Shown one piece after another: positions 52,746-63,890 of a stretch of 64,000 nucleotides of DNA. This stretch comes from Neurospora intermedia. Lineage: Eukaryota; Ascomycota; Sordariomycetes; Sordariales; Sordariaceae. The notes under the pieces are model-generated. The model worked only from the letters and a program-made list of their open reading frames with translations. It was not told where the DNA came from and searched no databases. Made by a program: the position numbers and the translations under genes. Location of the stretch: contig BTPP01000005.1 in the NCBI GenBank assembly GCA_037102815.1, forward strand, positions 434,001-498,000. Direction: 5' to 3'. The first letter of the stretch is position 1. Each line of letters starts with the position of its first letter.

Positions 52746-53857
52746 GTCGGACGTTTGTCCTCCATGGAAAGGAGTACCAAGATCCAGCATGACATGATTT
52801 TTTGGAGTGGCAGCTACAATTTACGCGATAGCGGTCATAGGCCGTACAGAAAGACCGTAGATGCAGATCATGATGTCGTCCAAGGTATCAGGAGAACGCG
52901 TTGAGCTCCTTCCTTATTGGGTTAAGGTGCTCCCTGCACATGATGGACCGGCATGGAACCCGCCTCGTCGAAAAGCCGTGTCCGTTAAACCGACTGTGGT
53001 CCAGTCTGTTATTTGAACAATTGCTTTTTGTGTTATGAATCGCCATTGTCTTGTGTATTTGTAATGCCGTCGTCTTACGTTCTTGAAGAATCGCAATGTT
53101 TATTTGAATGACCGTGTTCCGTATTTGAGCAATCGGCGCAATGGCTCAAGACTTGAAGCTTTAACAAGTTCCATGCCTGTCTTGGTCGCATCAATTCCCA
53201 TATCACTGCATGGCCGAGGTTGGGAGGGCATATGTCCGGCATTTATACATTACGCCCATAGAAACATGATTAGTTACCACCGGGAATTCGTGCACGTTTT
53301 AATGCATTGGACCGGACAAGAAGGAGCCATTGTACATGCGTACCCAGAAGAGAAAGTCTATCGAAGCTCTAAGTCCGAATTCTGACCTTTGCGGTGTGTT
53401 GGCATGCACTTTACACTTCCATGACATGGTCATTTGAGTACCATACATAGTCTCTTTAACGGACCCGCGACAAACCGGTTTGCAACTTGAGGAATTCCAG
53501 CGACAATCCAGCACTATCGTGTTTCCCGGGCGGCGGACGGCGGTGGATGGAAGAGGAGCACAAGGGAAGCTGGCAATGGAAGGAGGAGGAGTATGTAACG
53601 TCAGGAACCGAAACAGAGAGTGACAGCCAGGAAAAGGCGTCCGGGTGTTTGCTCCACACCACTTGGCAAGTCACCGGCACTGACGATGATCGGCCCCCCA
53701 GCCCCAGCCCCATTTAACTGAATGCGGTTAACTTGGGGGGGGCGGCCCATTGGCGAATAAGGGCAGGTCGATACACACAGAGCCAGGCCGTGGATCAGGC
53801 CAAAAGATCGTCGTCGCGACTGTCACGAAGGGGGCAGTTGGGTTGTAGCCGACGATG

Positions 53858-53880
53858 TTCGTTCGTTCGTTCGTTCGTTC
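53858..53880 (+). repeat. (TTCG)n microsatellite
   Basis: Five to six TTCG units in non-coding DNA. Confidence 0.9.
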
Positions 53881-56800
53881 TGTCAGCAGTTGCGGATTGT
53901 CATGGATGCGGATCCGATGCTAGTCGATGCGGATCTGTTGAGGGAAAGAGGAAGGTCGGTCGACACGGACTAAGAACCACGGGCCGGGAGAGGGTGTCAT
54001 TGGCCAATTGCACTAAGGTAGGTACACGGAAAACCGGTCACCGTATGTAACTGAACGAGATCTCTCATCTGCCGAGCGCTGCAGAGGGGACTGAGTGCAA
54101 TACATATGTCGTAACAGAACAATGCTACCATTGGGCTGGCGACTCTACGGTCAGCCCGTGCCAGTCCAGAAGACGAAGGTGGTAGCCAGATGGGATGCTG
54201 TAAGCTATTATTTTGCTAGTCGCAATCTTGTTTCGTTGATAGAGTTTGTAATGTGTCATTTCATCATATTCGTGTACAAGATATATAGGTGAGACGGTTG
54301 TACGCCGTCACGGCGTTTGCGACTTTGTCCTTCCTGATGATGGCAGTGGTGGGAGTTCACGATGGCCTTCATCCCATCGACTAGACGCACGGCCACTGGA
54401 GTGCCTCGGCAGTGAGCTACACTTGGCAAAGCTTGACCAGACGGCAGCAGGCCTTGCTGTCAAGTGGGATCAAAATTCTTGTCAATGTAACATTTCAGCC
54501 AGCGGGGTCCATTTAATCCAACATTTTCTCTTCTCAAGGGCATGAATGTCGCGAATCGAGATAGTCAAATGTAGCTGGGTGTCTTGTTGATGTTTGTTTT
54601 CTCGCTGTTGTTGATGACTGACAGAGCAAGATCTCCATTTCTTGTTCTCGACAATATTTTGTACGGCATGCCTCCCATCGATACGTGCCGACACGCGATG
54701 GAATGACATGCCAACGCTGACCACCGACGAACCCCACTTTGGTGATGGTTGACCTTCCTCGTTAGGATATGGTTCCATCTCCGCCATCACTTTGCGATGG
54801 AGTTTTCTATGAAAAAACGAATCGTCATGGTCGATGGCGCAAGAGACTGTCTTGTGAGGAGACAGGCGGAATTGCCCGAGCGATGCGACGCGGCAGCTGA
54901 GAAGAACGAAAGAGGGAGGCGGAAAAGACCAAGGGAAAGGAGGGAAAGGAACAGAAGATTCGGAGAGTCAGCATCCGCGTTTTGTTTAAATGAAACCGCC
55001 ATCACCCAAAGTCGTTCTTATCCTTCGTATATAAATTGCGTCCTCGCCCCTTTGCCTCCTCCTCACTCCGGGCTGAAAGTAACGCAAATATTTTTTTTTT
55101 ACTTGGCAGTGGTAACTCGGTCTTTTGGGTGGTGCGGGTGGCTGCGTGGCTGCTTTGCCAATCTGCGTGGCGGTCAGGGTTCGGTCTCGGTGGCTGCTGC
55201 GCCGCGAGAATTAGTTACAATCTCAAAAATCAAGAGGACGGTTTGTCTTGTCCGGCTGCTCATTTTGAACGGTTGACAACAGGATGATGTATATACGGGT
55301 CCAAGGTCCGGAGAGTTATGTTTGTGCTCGCTCCTCGACCGTCAACGGGATGACATGTCCTCAGGGCCGTTCGGCGGTGTTTTCCAGGAGACCTCACCCG
55401 CAGGCCCACTCACAGTGGAGGATATGGCTCGCAGACGGTCCGGAAGGCCGCTACCGGATCTTTCGGCAGCGGCCTGGGCCCGACCTCGCGTTCCTCCGGA
55501 TCGCGGTCGTCTTTCCGACTATAGCGGGGTCACAACGGGCCGTCCACGACTCGAGAAAAATTCCCGCCATCGGCCTCTCTAGTGCAGTATAGACCATGGC
55601 AGCCTTCACCGTTCCACGGACGGGCCGACCGATAGTCTGCAAGTGGAGTCGGACCCATCAGCCCGGATGCACACGGCTGAGAATGGGACAAGGCAATTTT
55701 GTTTGGATGAAAAAAAGGACCGAGGCCCAAGTACGGGAGGTGCCCGTTAGCCCCCATCACCACGCCGCAGGGAGCTTCCTTGGATCTCAAAAACATTCAG
55801 CCACTTGTCGCGCTCTCTTGGCAGGCACGAAACGACGACGCCGGCAGCCGAAAGGAAGCTCAGTCACGACGAAGACCGGTTCATGTGAGGACGCGGGTTT
55901 GGGGCCCGTACGACATCAGCGAGATGAAGATAATCAGCTCGATAATTAGTGGTTCATCTTGCTTCCCTTCTCGCTGGTGACGGGACCCTCACTGACGACG
56001 ACCGCGGGCTACGAGACTGCGAGATTGGGGAGATTGAGCACTGCATGGTGTACAGGTACCTTACCTCTAGAAATGAACGGCGGCGTCTGATTGGCGAGGT
56101 GCCTTGTGGTCTGTGTGCCACCGCAGTTCTAGACGTAGTGTACAGCGACTGTGAGGAAGAGGAGGAGAGCGTGACCTTTAACCACAACCGTTACTAGTGT
56201 ACTGCTAGCCGAACTGCCGTCATGCCGCCTAGAGGTAGTGAGTATCATGATGGCTGATGGGAGTGGTGGTGATACATACCTACATACTTGGTTTTGGTTA
56301 CCTACTTTGTCCCACGTTGGACAAGCCAACTTGGCTGCAGCAGGAATACCAGTAAGATGGGCATGTGCTCACTTGCAGATGGGAACTGATAGGGCCATGA
56401 TAGATTCTGAGCCCTGTGACTTACAAAGTTGGCTGTTGATTGCGACGGGTATTTCATTGGATGTTTATCTTGCTCAGTCGCATCACCAACTTGTCAAAAC
56501 CTGCAGGGACGGGAGGATGAGCGATGGGAACTTGAAGTTGATGGGGGAAAAGAGATCAAAGAGGTCCGTGCACATTCTACCCCAAGACAAAGATATATCG
56601 ACCAACACCGCTCACAGTCTCCGGTAAGGAGAGGAGGAGTTGGGGAAAGGGATGATATGTTTGTAGGTAGGTGCTTGCCATCTTTTGAGCTTATCTCTAT
56701 CAAGGCCAAGAAGAGATTACACGACACTACCTACACTACACTAGTGAAGCCGACAGTTCTTCTAATCTGCTACCCGAACCCTTTCTTGGTGTTGTTATTT

Positions 56801-58211
56801 TCGGTATCCTCCAACATGCTTGGCGACGTGGCTTTCCCCTGAGACAGGAAAAAAAAAGTAGCTTGAATTCAGTTTACGTTTTCGTTGGCATGCAAGGTAC
56901 AGCATCGCATCCGAACAACATAGGTAGGTACCTACGGCTTCATCGTCAGAGGGAATGAATGCATCGTGAAGAGAGGAGGTGAGAAAGAGAAGAACTCGAA
57001 TCCAAAGAGCAGGAAGATCCTTGTCGAGGCATCATCTTGATCTGGTTCGTTACCCCCCAATTTCTGCGAATAGTTTAAATTTGGCTCTCCACCTGTTGCA
57101 TCCACTCGTCTCGTCGGGTCCTGGACCCTAGGCCAACTCCAAATTGTCTACACTAGGTATCAATCTCGTACATTTTGTACGCCATCTGTAAAGTTGTGCC
57201 AGGGCGGCTTCCGGCAGTTGCTAACACCATGGACACGTTGTATTGGAATTAAACGTGGCTTTCGTTGTTTTACCTCCTGTGTGCTGCTTTCCGGGGCCGT
57301 CATGTCAGAATTGCGTACTGGTTCAGTTGTTTGTCTTTTGTTGTCTTTCTTGGTCGGGGGCGAGACTGGACTGAGAGTCTGGCTTGTCTTGACTCCATTT
57401 TAGAATTCTATTGTTTTCCTTAGTTCTCTTCACCCCCTGACTACTCCATAGTAGTTTACACTTTGGGGCCATTTCTCAATCCTATCCTCTCTCTCCTCTG
57501 GGGTCTAATTGATCCAACTCTCTTTGTGCTCCCCGCCTTCTTTCTTTCTTTCCTTTCCGTCCCTTCTTCCTCTTGTTCCATTGTTCGCGCTCTGCCGTGT
57601 CCGGGGGTCTAGATCAACCTCTCCGGTCCAGGAACGTGCCAACCACACCGGAGCGGACGAGCGGTACCTCCATCTTCAACCACATCGATTCGCTCGCCAC
57701 CACACTCACACGTCCCGTCACTACTAGGTCGTTATCCCATCCTTCTTTTCTTCTTTTGGCCCAGTCCTAAAACACTCACTTCCGCACAACGTTGGTTTGA
57801 TAACGCAGTACGTCCATGTCCTCACTCTTGGTCGCACACTGTATACCGCCCAGCAGGTACCCTCATCAACGTCGTTGTCTAACTCGCCCCAGAGGTGCAG
57901 CAAAACCTTGTGCAGTGCCTAGCGCCCCCTAAGCAAGCAAGGCCCCCACATGATTACATGCCGTTCTCCAGCCAACTTAACTTGATCTCCTTTGCGCTGC
58001 CCTGCTTTTTCTCGATATCGACGCCGCCATTCGCTTCCAGCTTGGTTCGAGGCCCCTACTCGTGCCTTATCAACCAACATTCTCCGTTGTGGGAGTTTAC
58101 AGCCTCTTCCAGCTCGACAGGGTGAATTGCCAACTCCACAGCTAAAGTCCCAGTATAAACTAGACAGAACCCCCCCTCGGTCCTTTGCAGGCTGAGGTCC
58201 TCGTTGATTGA

Positions 58212-58235
58212 ATGCTGGTGTCCCTCACGACTTGA
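58212..58235 (+). promoter_or_regulatory. upstream ORF 1 (7 codons) before the large-protein gene
   Basis: ATG-CTG-GTG-TCC-CTC-ACG-ACT-TGA. It would matter only if transcription starts upstream of it, which is unknown. Confidence 0.35.
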
Positions 58236-58280
58236 AGAACTAAGTACAAAAAAAAAAGGAAGAAAAGAAGAAAAAAAGGC

Positions 58281-58319
58281 ATGCCACCAAGTCTGACCTA
58301 CCACAGGACTGCCGCCTGA
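58281..58319 (+). promoter_or_regulatory. upstream ORF 2 (12 codons) before the large-protein gene
   Basis: Starts ATGCCACC (A at -5, G at -3) and ends 100 nt before the main ATG. It could reduce translation of the main frame if it is in the leader. Confidence 0.35.
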
Positions 58320-58419
58320 CCTATTGTGTTCCTTGTCCGTCCTCGACATCGACTGAACCACAATAGGGTATAAGATTGAAGAAGCAAAACACACCTCGCC
58401 AATACTAATACCGCCAAAC

Positions 58420-61400
58420 ATGGCTCTCAAACACAGCGATGACGACATCCAAGACTCGCAGGGTCATCATAATGTGGACGACAACGTCGAACCTCAGGGC
58501 CCAACATCAACACTAGAAAATAATACTCCGACGACAACGGCAACAACAATAACTCCGAGTGTCGAGGTCCAGCAGGTGTCCTCTCCAGCCCAATCTCCCA
58601 GGTCTCCGGCGTTGTCTCAGGCTACCGCTCCCTTCAGCACGGCGACGCCTATAACCATGGCCACGACACCGTCCTCATCAGTGGCCGATCAGACATGTGC
58701 GGCTCCGCTTGATGCGAACACAGTTCCTGGCGATCATGATGGAAACCAACAACAACAACTGGGCCTGGAGAGGGACCCTCCAATCCGGCTGCTGAGTCCT
58801 GCGGGAATCACGCGGCGCGCCAGCAGCACGAGCAGCAGCATAAGAACAGACGGCTCCAGCGCTAGCAACACTCCGTTAACCGCAGCAGGAGCTCAGGCCG
58901 CCGCCGTCCCCCTCCCAATCCCGGCACTCGCAGAGCTGGCAGCACGCGGCGCAACCACGGTCAGCTACATGGTCCAATCTTACGAGGCGCTGCGAGCAGC
59001 CAGGATTGCCGCCGGATACGATATGGTGCAATCCAAGGCGAGTGGGAGCCAGTTGGGCGTATCACCATCGCCGTCGCCGTCGCCGTCGCCTTCGGACTCC
59101 CGATCGCCGTCCATTGTCCAAATCCCCAGCAATCAACAAGCCGACAATGATAGCGATAACACGCGATCGACAGCAGCGATAGTACCTGGAGACGACGATA
59201 ACAACAATACCTGGCAGGAGTCTGGCCACGACGGGGCTGCAGCTAACAACAAGCAATACGACATTGACGATCCCAGTCCCGATAGCAACGAGCGAGGTAC
59301 AAGCCAACTACTTCGGCCTGTGCCGCAACAACAACCCACAGCAGCAGCAGCCGCCGTCACGACAGGGGATCGTTCCTTTTCACGATCATTAACCGACAAC
59401 AACAACCACCAACACGAACACGACCTTTCTGCCCCCCTGAACAGCTTTTCGCTGCCCCCTCCGCCACCGTCTGATCCCAGCACAACTGCCGTCGCCAACA
59501 CGACCGTTGTCCGCCCAACCCCCGAGAGCCCCAAAGTACAGCGATCGCGCAGCTCGACAGTAGCGCTACAGCAGACCCCGCCGCCGAGAACATCCTCGAC
59601 CGCCAGCATCCCCCTGAGCCACCCTACCCCGGACACTAGCAAGCGATCACGATCAGGCGCCTACGTCGGTAACATCGCTGCTCTCGAGGCCACCGCCGAA
59701 CGCTTTTCATTGACCAGCTCAATTGAAGACGCCATTCGCAACGAACACAACGAGCTCAAGCGCAGCGACAGTCGCCGATCCGCCATCCTACAAGCAACCA
59801 AGTCACCGACGACATCAGACACGGCATCCTCCCCCATTCGATCGCGGGTATCGTCGAGCAGGACTAATTCCATCCGCGCATTGAACTCTGCGGCGCGGCT
59901 GGGAGGCTATTCGCCTGGAGGTTATGTTATGACGCCCAACCACTCTTTGTCGGGCGGCGCTCACTCCGGAAGCAAGCCGGGGTCCATTGTAGAGTCGTCG
60001 CCCAAGTCTCCTCCAGCCGAGACTGCTGCAAACGCCGCCCAGAACCCCGACTTCATCACAGCCGGTACTGGAGAAGAGTTCCCATTTGCCCGCCACGGAC
60101 CAGGAAAGAGTTCGGTCAGGGATGCCTCAAGGAAACCAGACTCTCTCGCACAGATCGCCGAGTTGGACCACCCAATAACGATTACCCAGGATGCTATCGA
60201 CGAGGCGGACCGTGCTGCGGCTACGGGGGCGGCCCTGGATGACGATGAAGCCATCGCAGCTCGTGCCCATCAGCAAATCGAGCCGCAATATGCAGATGAG
60301 ATGGATGACGTGGACCTCAATGGACCAGACGAACCAGTGCGACAGCCAATGCTCGACAATACTTTCTTCGACCAGCCCGGTCCCCGGTTGCAACTTCACC
60401 AACCCGTCGACTACCCGCCCTACGAGGATCATGATAGTGCTCATCAGCAATATCACGGCAGACCACTGACGGCCGCATCCCGCACCACCTTGCAACAAGC
60501 CAACGATGCGTTTGGTGATTTTGATGGCGTCCACTGTGATCCAGATGTAGATCACTTTGCTGGGCTCCCACAGCCTGCCGAACGCGCTCCTGAGCCAAGG
60601 AGGCGTCGCGAGACATTGCAACCACGACCAAAGTCCTACTTTGACCCTTCGACCGGCCAGGAGATGCTTTACTACCCTGCGCCAGTTCCCGCCATGCTCA
60701 ACCTCCCGCCCAAACTCTCCAAAAACACCAACAAGGCTGGTGGTGCCCGGAACATGCGTCGGTCTCAGGTACTCAGCGTTATGCAGCAGCAGTCATCCGT
60801 TTATGGTGGAAGCCGAGACAACCTGCCAATGATGTCGGGCGGTGCGGGCGAGGTGCCACCTCAGCTTCCGCAAATTGATGGCTTGCCGTATGCGGACGGA
60901 CCGGCTGAGACAGCAGGCGCATTCCCGGCGCAGCCAGGGCGGGAAATTCGCCGACCACAACGGTTGACCGAGACGGACAGGCGCAAGTCGCAAGCCACAA
61001 TGCTCAACGGTCTGCCACCGCAGCTCCGGGCCAGTGCCTTTTTCGACTTGCCGACGTCTACTACGCCTCATATACAGCTGAAGGATGGGTCTGCCACGGC
61101 CACCTTGGAGACCATTCTGGATGCCTCGGCTACAGCGCCCGTCAGCGCTTTTACAGATCACGCCTATGGTGGAAAGCTCGGTCCCGAGGTATATGGTACA
61201 GACAGGAAGAAGATCCAGAAGTCGGTCACCTCTGCGGATATCCCCACAGCTCCCGCCAAGAAGACTCGCAAGAAGCTTATCAAGAGGAACTCTAGCAGCG
61301 GCCTGCTCGATGTCAAGGCCAACAGGGATAGTGATGAGGATGAGGGATGGACGAGCGTTGGTCTTGATGCCGATGAGCCTGGATCAAGCAATCGGCGATC

Positions 61401-63105
61401 GCCCGAGATGGGCCAGGAAGGGGAAGAGGAAGAGGAACTTGTTGATGGAGAGCCTGTGTTTAACGGCCCACCAACAACACTCTTGGCCGAGTTACAGATG
61501 CGCAAGCAAAAGGACAAGATGTTGAGGCGTCCCGCAGCACCTGGAAACCCCTACGGTATGCACGCCACTTTGCTCGAGCTCGATGCCGTGGCTCAGGTGC
61601 AACGCAAGCAACGGATTACCAAGCGCGTGAACCTTGCCTGGGAAGATCCCGCTCAGAACCCGACACCCGAGTCTGACGATGAAGACGTCCCTCTTGGCAT
61701 GCTGTACGCGGCCAAGGCTGCGGGCGTCAAGGATCCTCACACTGCCGACATTGCCGTCCTCATGAGCGAGGTCCACCGCCCTCTGGGCTTGATGGAGCGT
61801 CGTGAACTGGAAGAGAACGAGCCGCTCAGCCAGCGCCGACACAGGCTGAAGGGCAGCGAAAGCCTACCATCCATGTCTCTGGACCAGATGCAGAGGCGCA
61901 TGTCCCACATGACGCTGACTCCCTCCGGAGGTCCCAATGCCCTCGGTAACCGCTCACAATCCAAACTGACCCTGCCTTTGCCGCGCGGTTTGGCAGGCGG
62001 TTCCAACCCAGCCCTCATGGCAGGAGGTCTCGACGCAGAAGGCAGCGACGCCGAAGGCGAAGGTGAGACCCTCGCGGCCCGCAAGGCCCGTCTAGCAGCT
62101 GAGAACCCTCTCCCGCGCGCTCGTCCTGTCAGCGCCGGCTTCTCTTCCGAACTCCTCAGCGAGTTCGGCGTTACCCCCAACGAGGAGGAGAAGCGTCCCA
62201 CATCCAAGGACTCCAAGGGCAAAGCACCCGCCTCTGACGTCCCAGAAGAAGAAGAAACCCTCGGCCAGCGCCGAAAGAGGCTACAAGCCGAGCGCGAGGC
62301 TCGCGAGCGAGAAATGGCCGCCGGCGCTCTCCCTGGTAATGCTACTACCCAACCCGCCACTAACCCCAACATGCTCGCGGCTCCTCCTCAACCGCGTGAC
62401 CGCCGTGACTCCGCCACCTTAATCCCCTTTGATCCCAACAACGTCAACCCTGGCCCTCCTTCCAGGCGCGTATCTCTCTCCGATGTTCTCAACGCCCACC
62501 CCGTCGACAGCACCGGCCTCGGCAACCCCCACATCAGCCCTCTCGAACAAGAACGTCTCCGTCGCGAAGCCGAAGGCCTCCGCCAGCAGCGCGCGCAGGA
62601 AGCCAAGATGGCTGCCATCCGCGCGCAGATGCCCCAGACGCTTGCTGCACCCGCAATCGGCGCCAGGACCGGTGGGTTCATGGGCGGTATCTATAACGGT
62701 GGTGGCGCTGGTGCGAACCGGAGCAATCCGGCCCTCGGCCAAGGGTTGGGAATCGGATTCGACCCGAATGCCAATGCGATCCAGCCTAGGGGTCTGTTGG
62801 CGCAGCAGCACGAGATGGAGAAGCCGATGGCTAGGAGGGCTAGTACCATGACGATGGGTGGTGTCGCAGGTGCGCAGTATGGAATGGGAATGGGTATGCC
62901 GATGATGGGCGCTGTCTCCAACTACGGTGCGTATGGCGCGCCGATGCAGTTCCAGACGGGACCGGGACAGCAAATGATGATGATGGGTGGACCTCAAATG
63001 GGAATGGGTTATCCGCAGCAGTACCAGCAGCAGCCGCTCCAACAGCAGCCAGGGGCCGGGGGCGTGGATATGGTTGAGAGGTGGAGACAGAGTGTGATGC
63101 CTTGA
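58420..63105 (+). CDS. Large conserved fungal protein, mostly disordered, function unknown
   Basis: Single exon, 1561 aa. The N-terminal two thirds are Ser/Thr/Pro/Gln-rich with SP repeats, and are probably disordered. Several short conserved islands are visible: AFGDFDGVHCDPDVDHF near 715, GARNMRRSQVLSVMQQQSSV near 775, then LPPQLRASAFFDLPT and TLETILDASATAPVSAFTDH near 865-910. The strongest island is TLLAELQMRKQKDKML to RVNLAWEDPAQNPTPESDDE (about 1018-1090), followed by EDVPLGMLYAAKAAG and a RPLGLMERRELEENEPLSQR block. The C-terminal part has a helical Arg/Glu repeat (EEEETLGQRRKRLQAERE), and the end is Met/Gly/Gln-rich. These islands recur in filamentous fungal proteins I have seen only as hypothetical. 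No catalytic motif or membrane segment is present. The frame ends in MVERWRQSVMP. Confidence 0.85.
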   Translation: MALKHSDDDIQDSQGHHNVDDNVEPQGPTSTLENNTPTTTATTITPSVEVQQVSSPAQSPRSPALSQATAPFSTATPITMATTPSSSVADQTCAAPLDANTVPGDHDGNQQQQLGLERDPPIRLLSPAGITRRASSTSSSIRTDGSSASNTPLTAAGAQAAAVPLPIPALAELAARGATTVSYMVQSYEALRAARIAAGYDMVQSKASGSQLGVSPSPSPSPSPSDSRSPSIVQIPSNQQADNDSDNTRSTAAIVPGDDDNNNTWQESGHDGAAANNKQYDIDDPSPDSNERGTSQLLRPVPQQQPTAAAAAVTTGDRSFSRSLTDNNNHQHEHDLSAPLNSFSLPPPPPSDPSTTAVANTTVVRPTPESPKVQRSRSSTVALQQTPPPRTSSTASIPLSHPTPDTSKRSRSGAYVGNIAALEATAERFSLTSSIEDAIRNEHNELKRSDSRRSAILQATKSPTTSDTASSPIRSRVSSSRTNSIRALNSAARLGGYSPGGYVMTPNHSLSGGAHSGSKPGSIVESSPKSPPAETAANAAQNPDFITAGTGEEFPFARHGPGKSSVRDASRKPDSLAQIAELDHPITITQDAIDEADRAAATGAALDDDEAIAARAHQQIEPQYADEMDDVDLNGPDEPVRQPMLDNTFFDQPGPRLQLHQPVDYPPYEDHDSAHQQYHGRPLTAASRTTLQQANDAFGDFDGVHCDPDVDHFAGLPQPAERAPEPRRRRETLQPRPKSYFDPSTGQEMLYYPAPVPAMLNLPPKLSKNTNKAGGARNMRRSQVLSVMQQQSSVYGGSRDNLPMMSGGAGEVPPQLPQIDGLPYADGPAETAGAFPAQPGREIRRPQRLTETDRRKSQATMLNGLPPQLRASAFFDLPTSTTPHIQLKDGSATATLETILDASATAPVSAFTDHAYGGKLGPEVYGTDRKKIQKSVTSADIPTAPAKKTRKKLIKRNSSSGLLDVKANRDSDEDEGWTSVGLDADEPGSSNRRSPEMGQEGEEEEELVDGEPVFNGPPTTLLAELQMRKQKDKMLRRPAAPGNPYGMHATLLELDAVAQVQRKQRITKRVNLAWEDPAQNPTPESDDEDVPLGMLYAAKAAGVKDPHTADIAVLMSEVHRPLGLMERRELEENEPLSQRRHRLKGSESLPSMSLDQMQRRMSHMTLTPSGGPNALGNRSQSKLTLPLPRGLAGGSNPALMAGGLDAEGSDAEGEGETLAARKARLAAENPLPRARPVSAGFSSELLSEFGVTPNEEEKRPTSKDSKGKAPASDVPEEEETLGQRRKRLQAEREAREREMAAGALPGNATTQPATNPNMLAAPPQPRDRRDSATLIPFDPNNVNPGPPSRRVSLSDVLNAHPVDSTGLGNPHISPLEQERLRREAEGLRQQRAQEAKMAAIRAQMPQTLAAPAIGARTGGFMGGIYNGGGAGANRSNPALGQGLGIGFDPNANAIQPRGLLAQQHEMEKPMARRASTMTMGGVAGAQYGMGMGMPMMGAVSNYGAYGAPMQFQTGPGQQMMMMGGPQMGMGYPQQYQQQPLQQQPGAGGVDMVERWRQSVMP

Positions 63106-63537
63106 GTTGTTGGCCCCTTGACATTTTTCTTCTTTACTTTTCTTATTATGATCTTGAATACCTTTTTTCAGGATTTGTGATCATCTTTCTGGATAACATT
63201 TTACACACACATTTACATTACATACATACATAACATCGCATCGCATCGCAACGCATCGCATCATATATATATCTGGCGTGTGGGATGGGAAATACATAGG
63301 GCAAGACAAAAAACTGTCGTTTCTTGCTTATATACAATACTTCTTTTTATTGCTGCTCTTCATTCATCCTCGCTGCTTGATAAGAAGAAATACCTTGAGC
63401 TGTCATTATAGCATCCACATGTCGTCATATATAGTATAGTTGTAGTAGTTAAACTTGGTGGTTGTGGGGAGGTGAAGAGATGGAAGATGAGAAGAGATGA
63501 GAACACTGCGGAAGACACGTAGCGGTTACATTGATAT

Positions 63538-63600
63538 ACATAGCAGTAAAGGAAATGTAGGAAGATATAAATCTACATAGCAGTAAAGGAAATGTAGGAA
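63538..63600 (+). repeat. 26-bp perfect direct repeat, 37-bp period
   Basis: The 26 bases at 63538-63563 recur at 63575-63600 without a mismatch (ACATAGCAGTAAAGG core), with an 11-bp spacer. Confidence 0.95.
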
Positions 63601-63860
63601 CATATTGATATATAGTTACATACGCACAAAGAGCAGTCAAGACACGAGATAAATTGCAAACATTTTTTAATGCCCTGAGCCAAAGGTGGTGACATCTCTG
63701 TGCTGTACATATGCATGTGTGTACGTGGATCAAAGTACTACTTCGTTGAGGAAACAAGATGTCTACTATCACTTTCACTTTCACTGGAAGTAATACCTAC
63801 CATAGTCTCGAGTACGAGTACGATACATAGTAAGAGAATTGTCAAATCTGTTGAACACCG

Positions 63861-63890
63861 ATCCATCCATCCATCCATCCATCCATCCAT
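63861..63890 (+). repeat. (ATCC)n microsatellite
   Basis: Seven ATCC units ending in ATG. Confidence 0.95.

Larger units (their letters stand above)
52654..58419. other. gene-poor region of 5.8 kb between the divergent sedolisin and large-protein genes
   Basis: No gene, tRNA or rRNA is recognised. A GC-rich portion at about 55.3-55.9 kb has several open frames, but none shows a motif or consistent codon bias. The right end is a pyrimidine-rich leader containing two short upstream frames. The distance is large for a divergent pair. Confidence 0.55.

Noticed and set aside
55284-55900. Possible gene in the GC-rich patch
   Set aside because: Several frames overlap without consistent codon bias, no splice-linked motif could be assembled and none of the predicted peptides resembles a known family.
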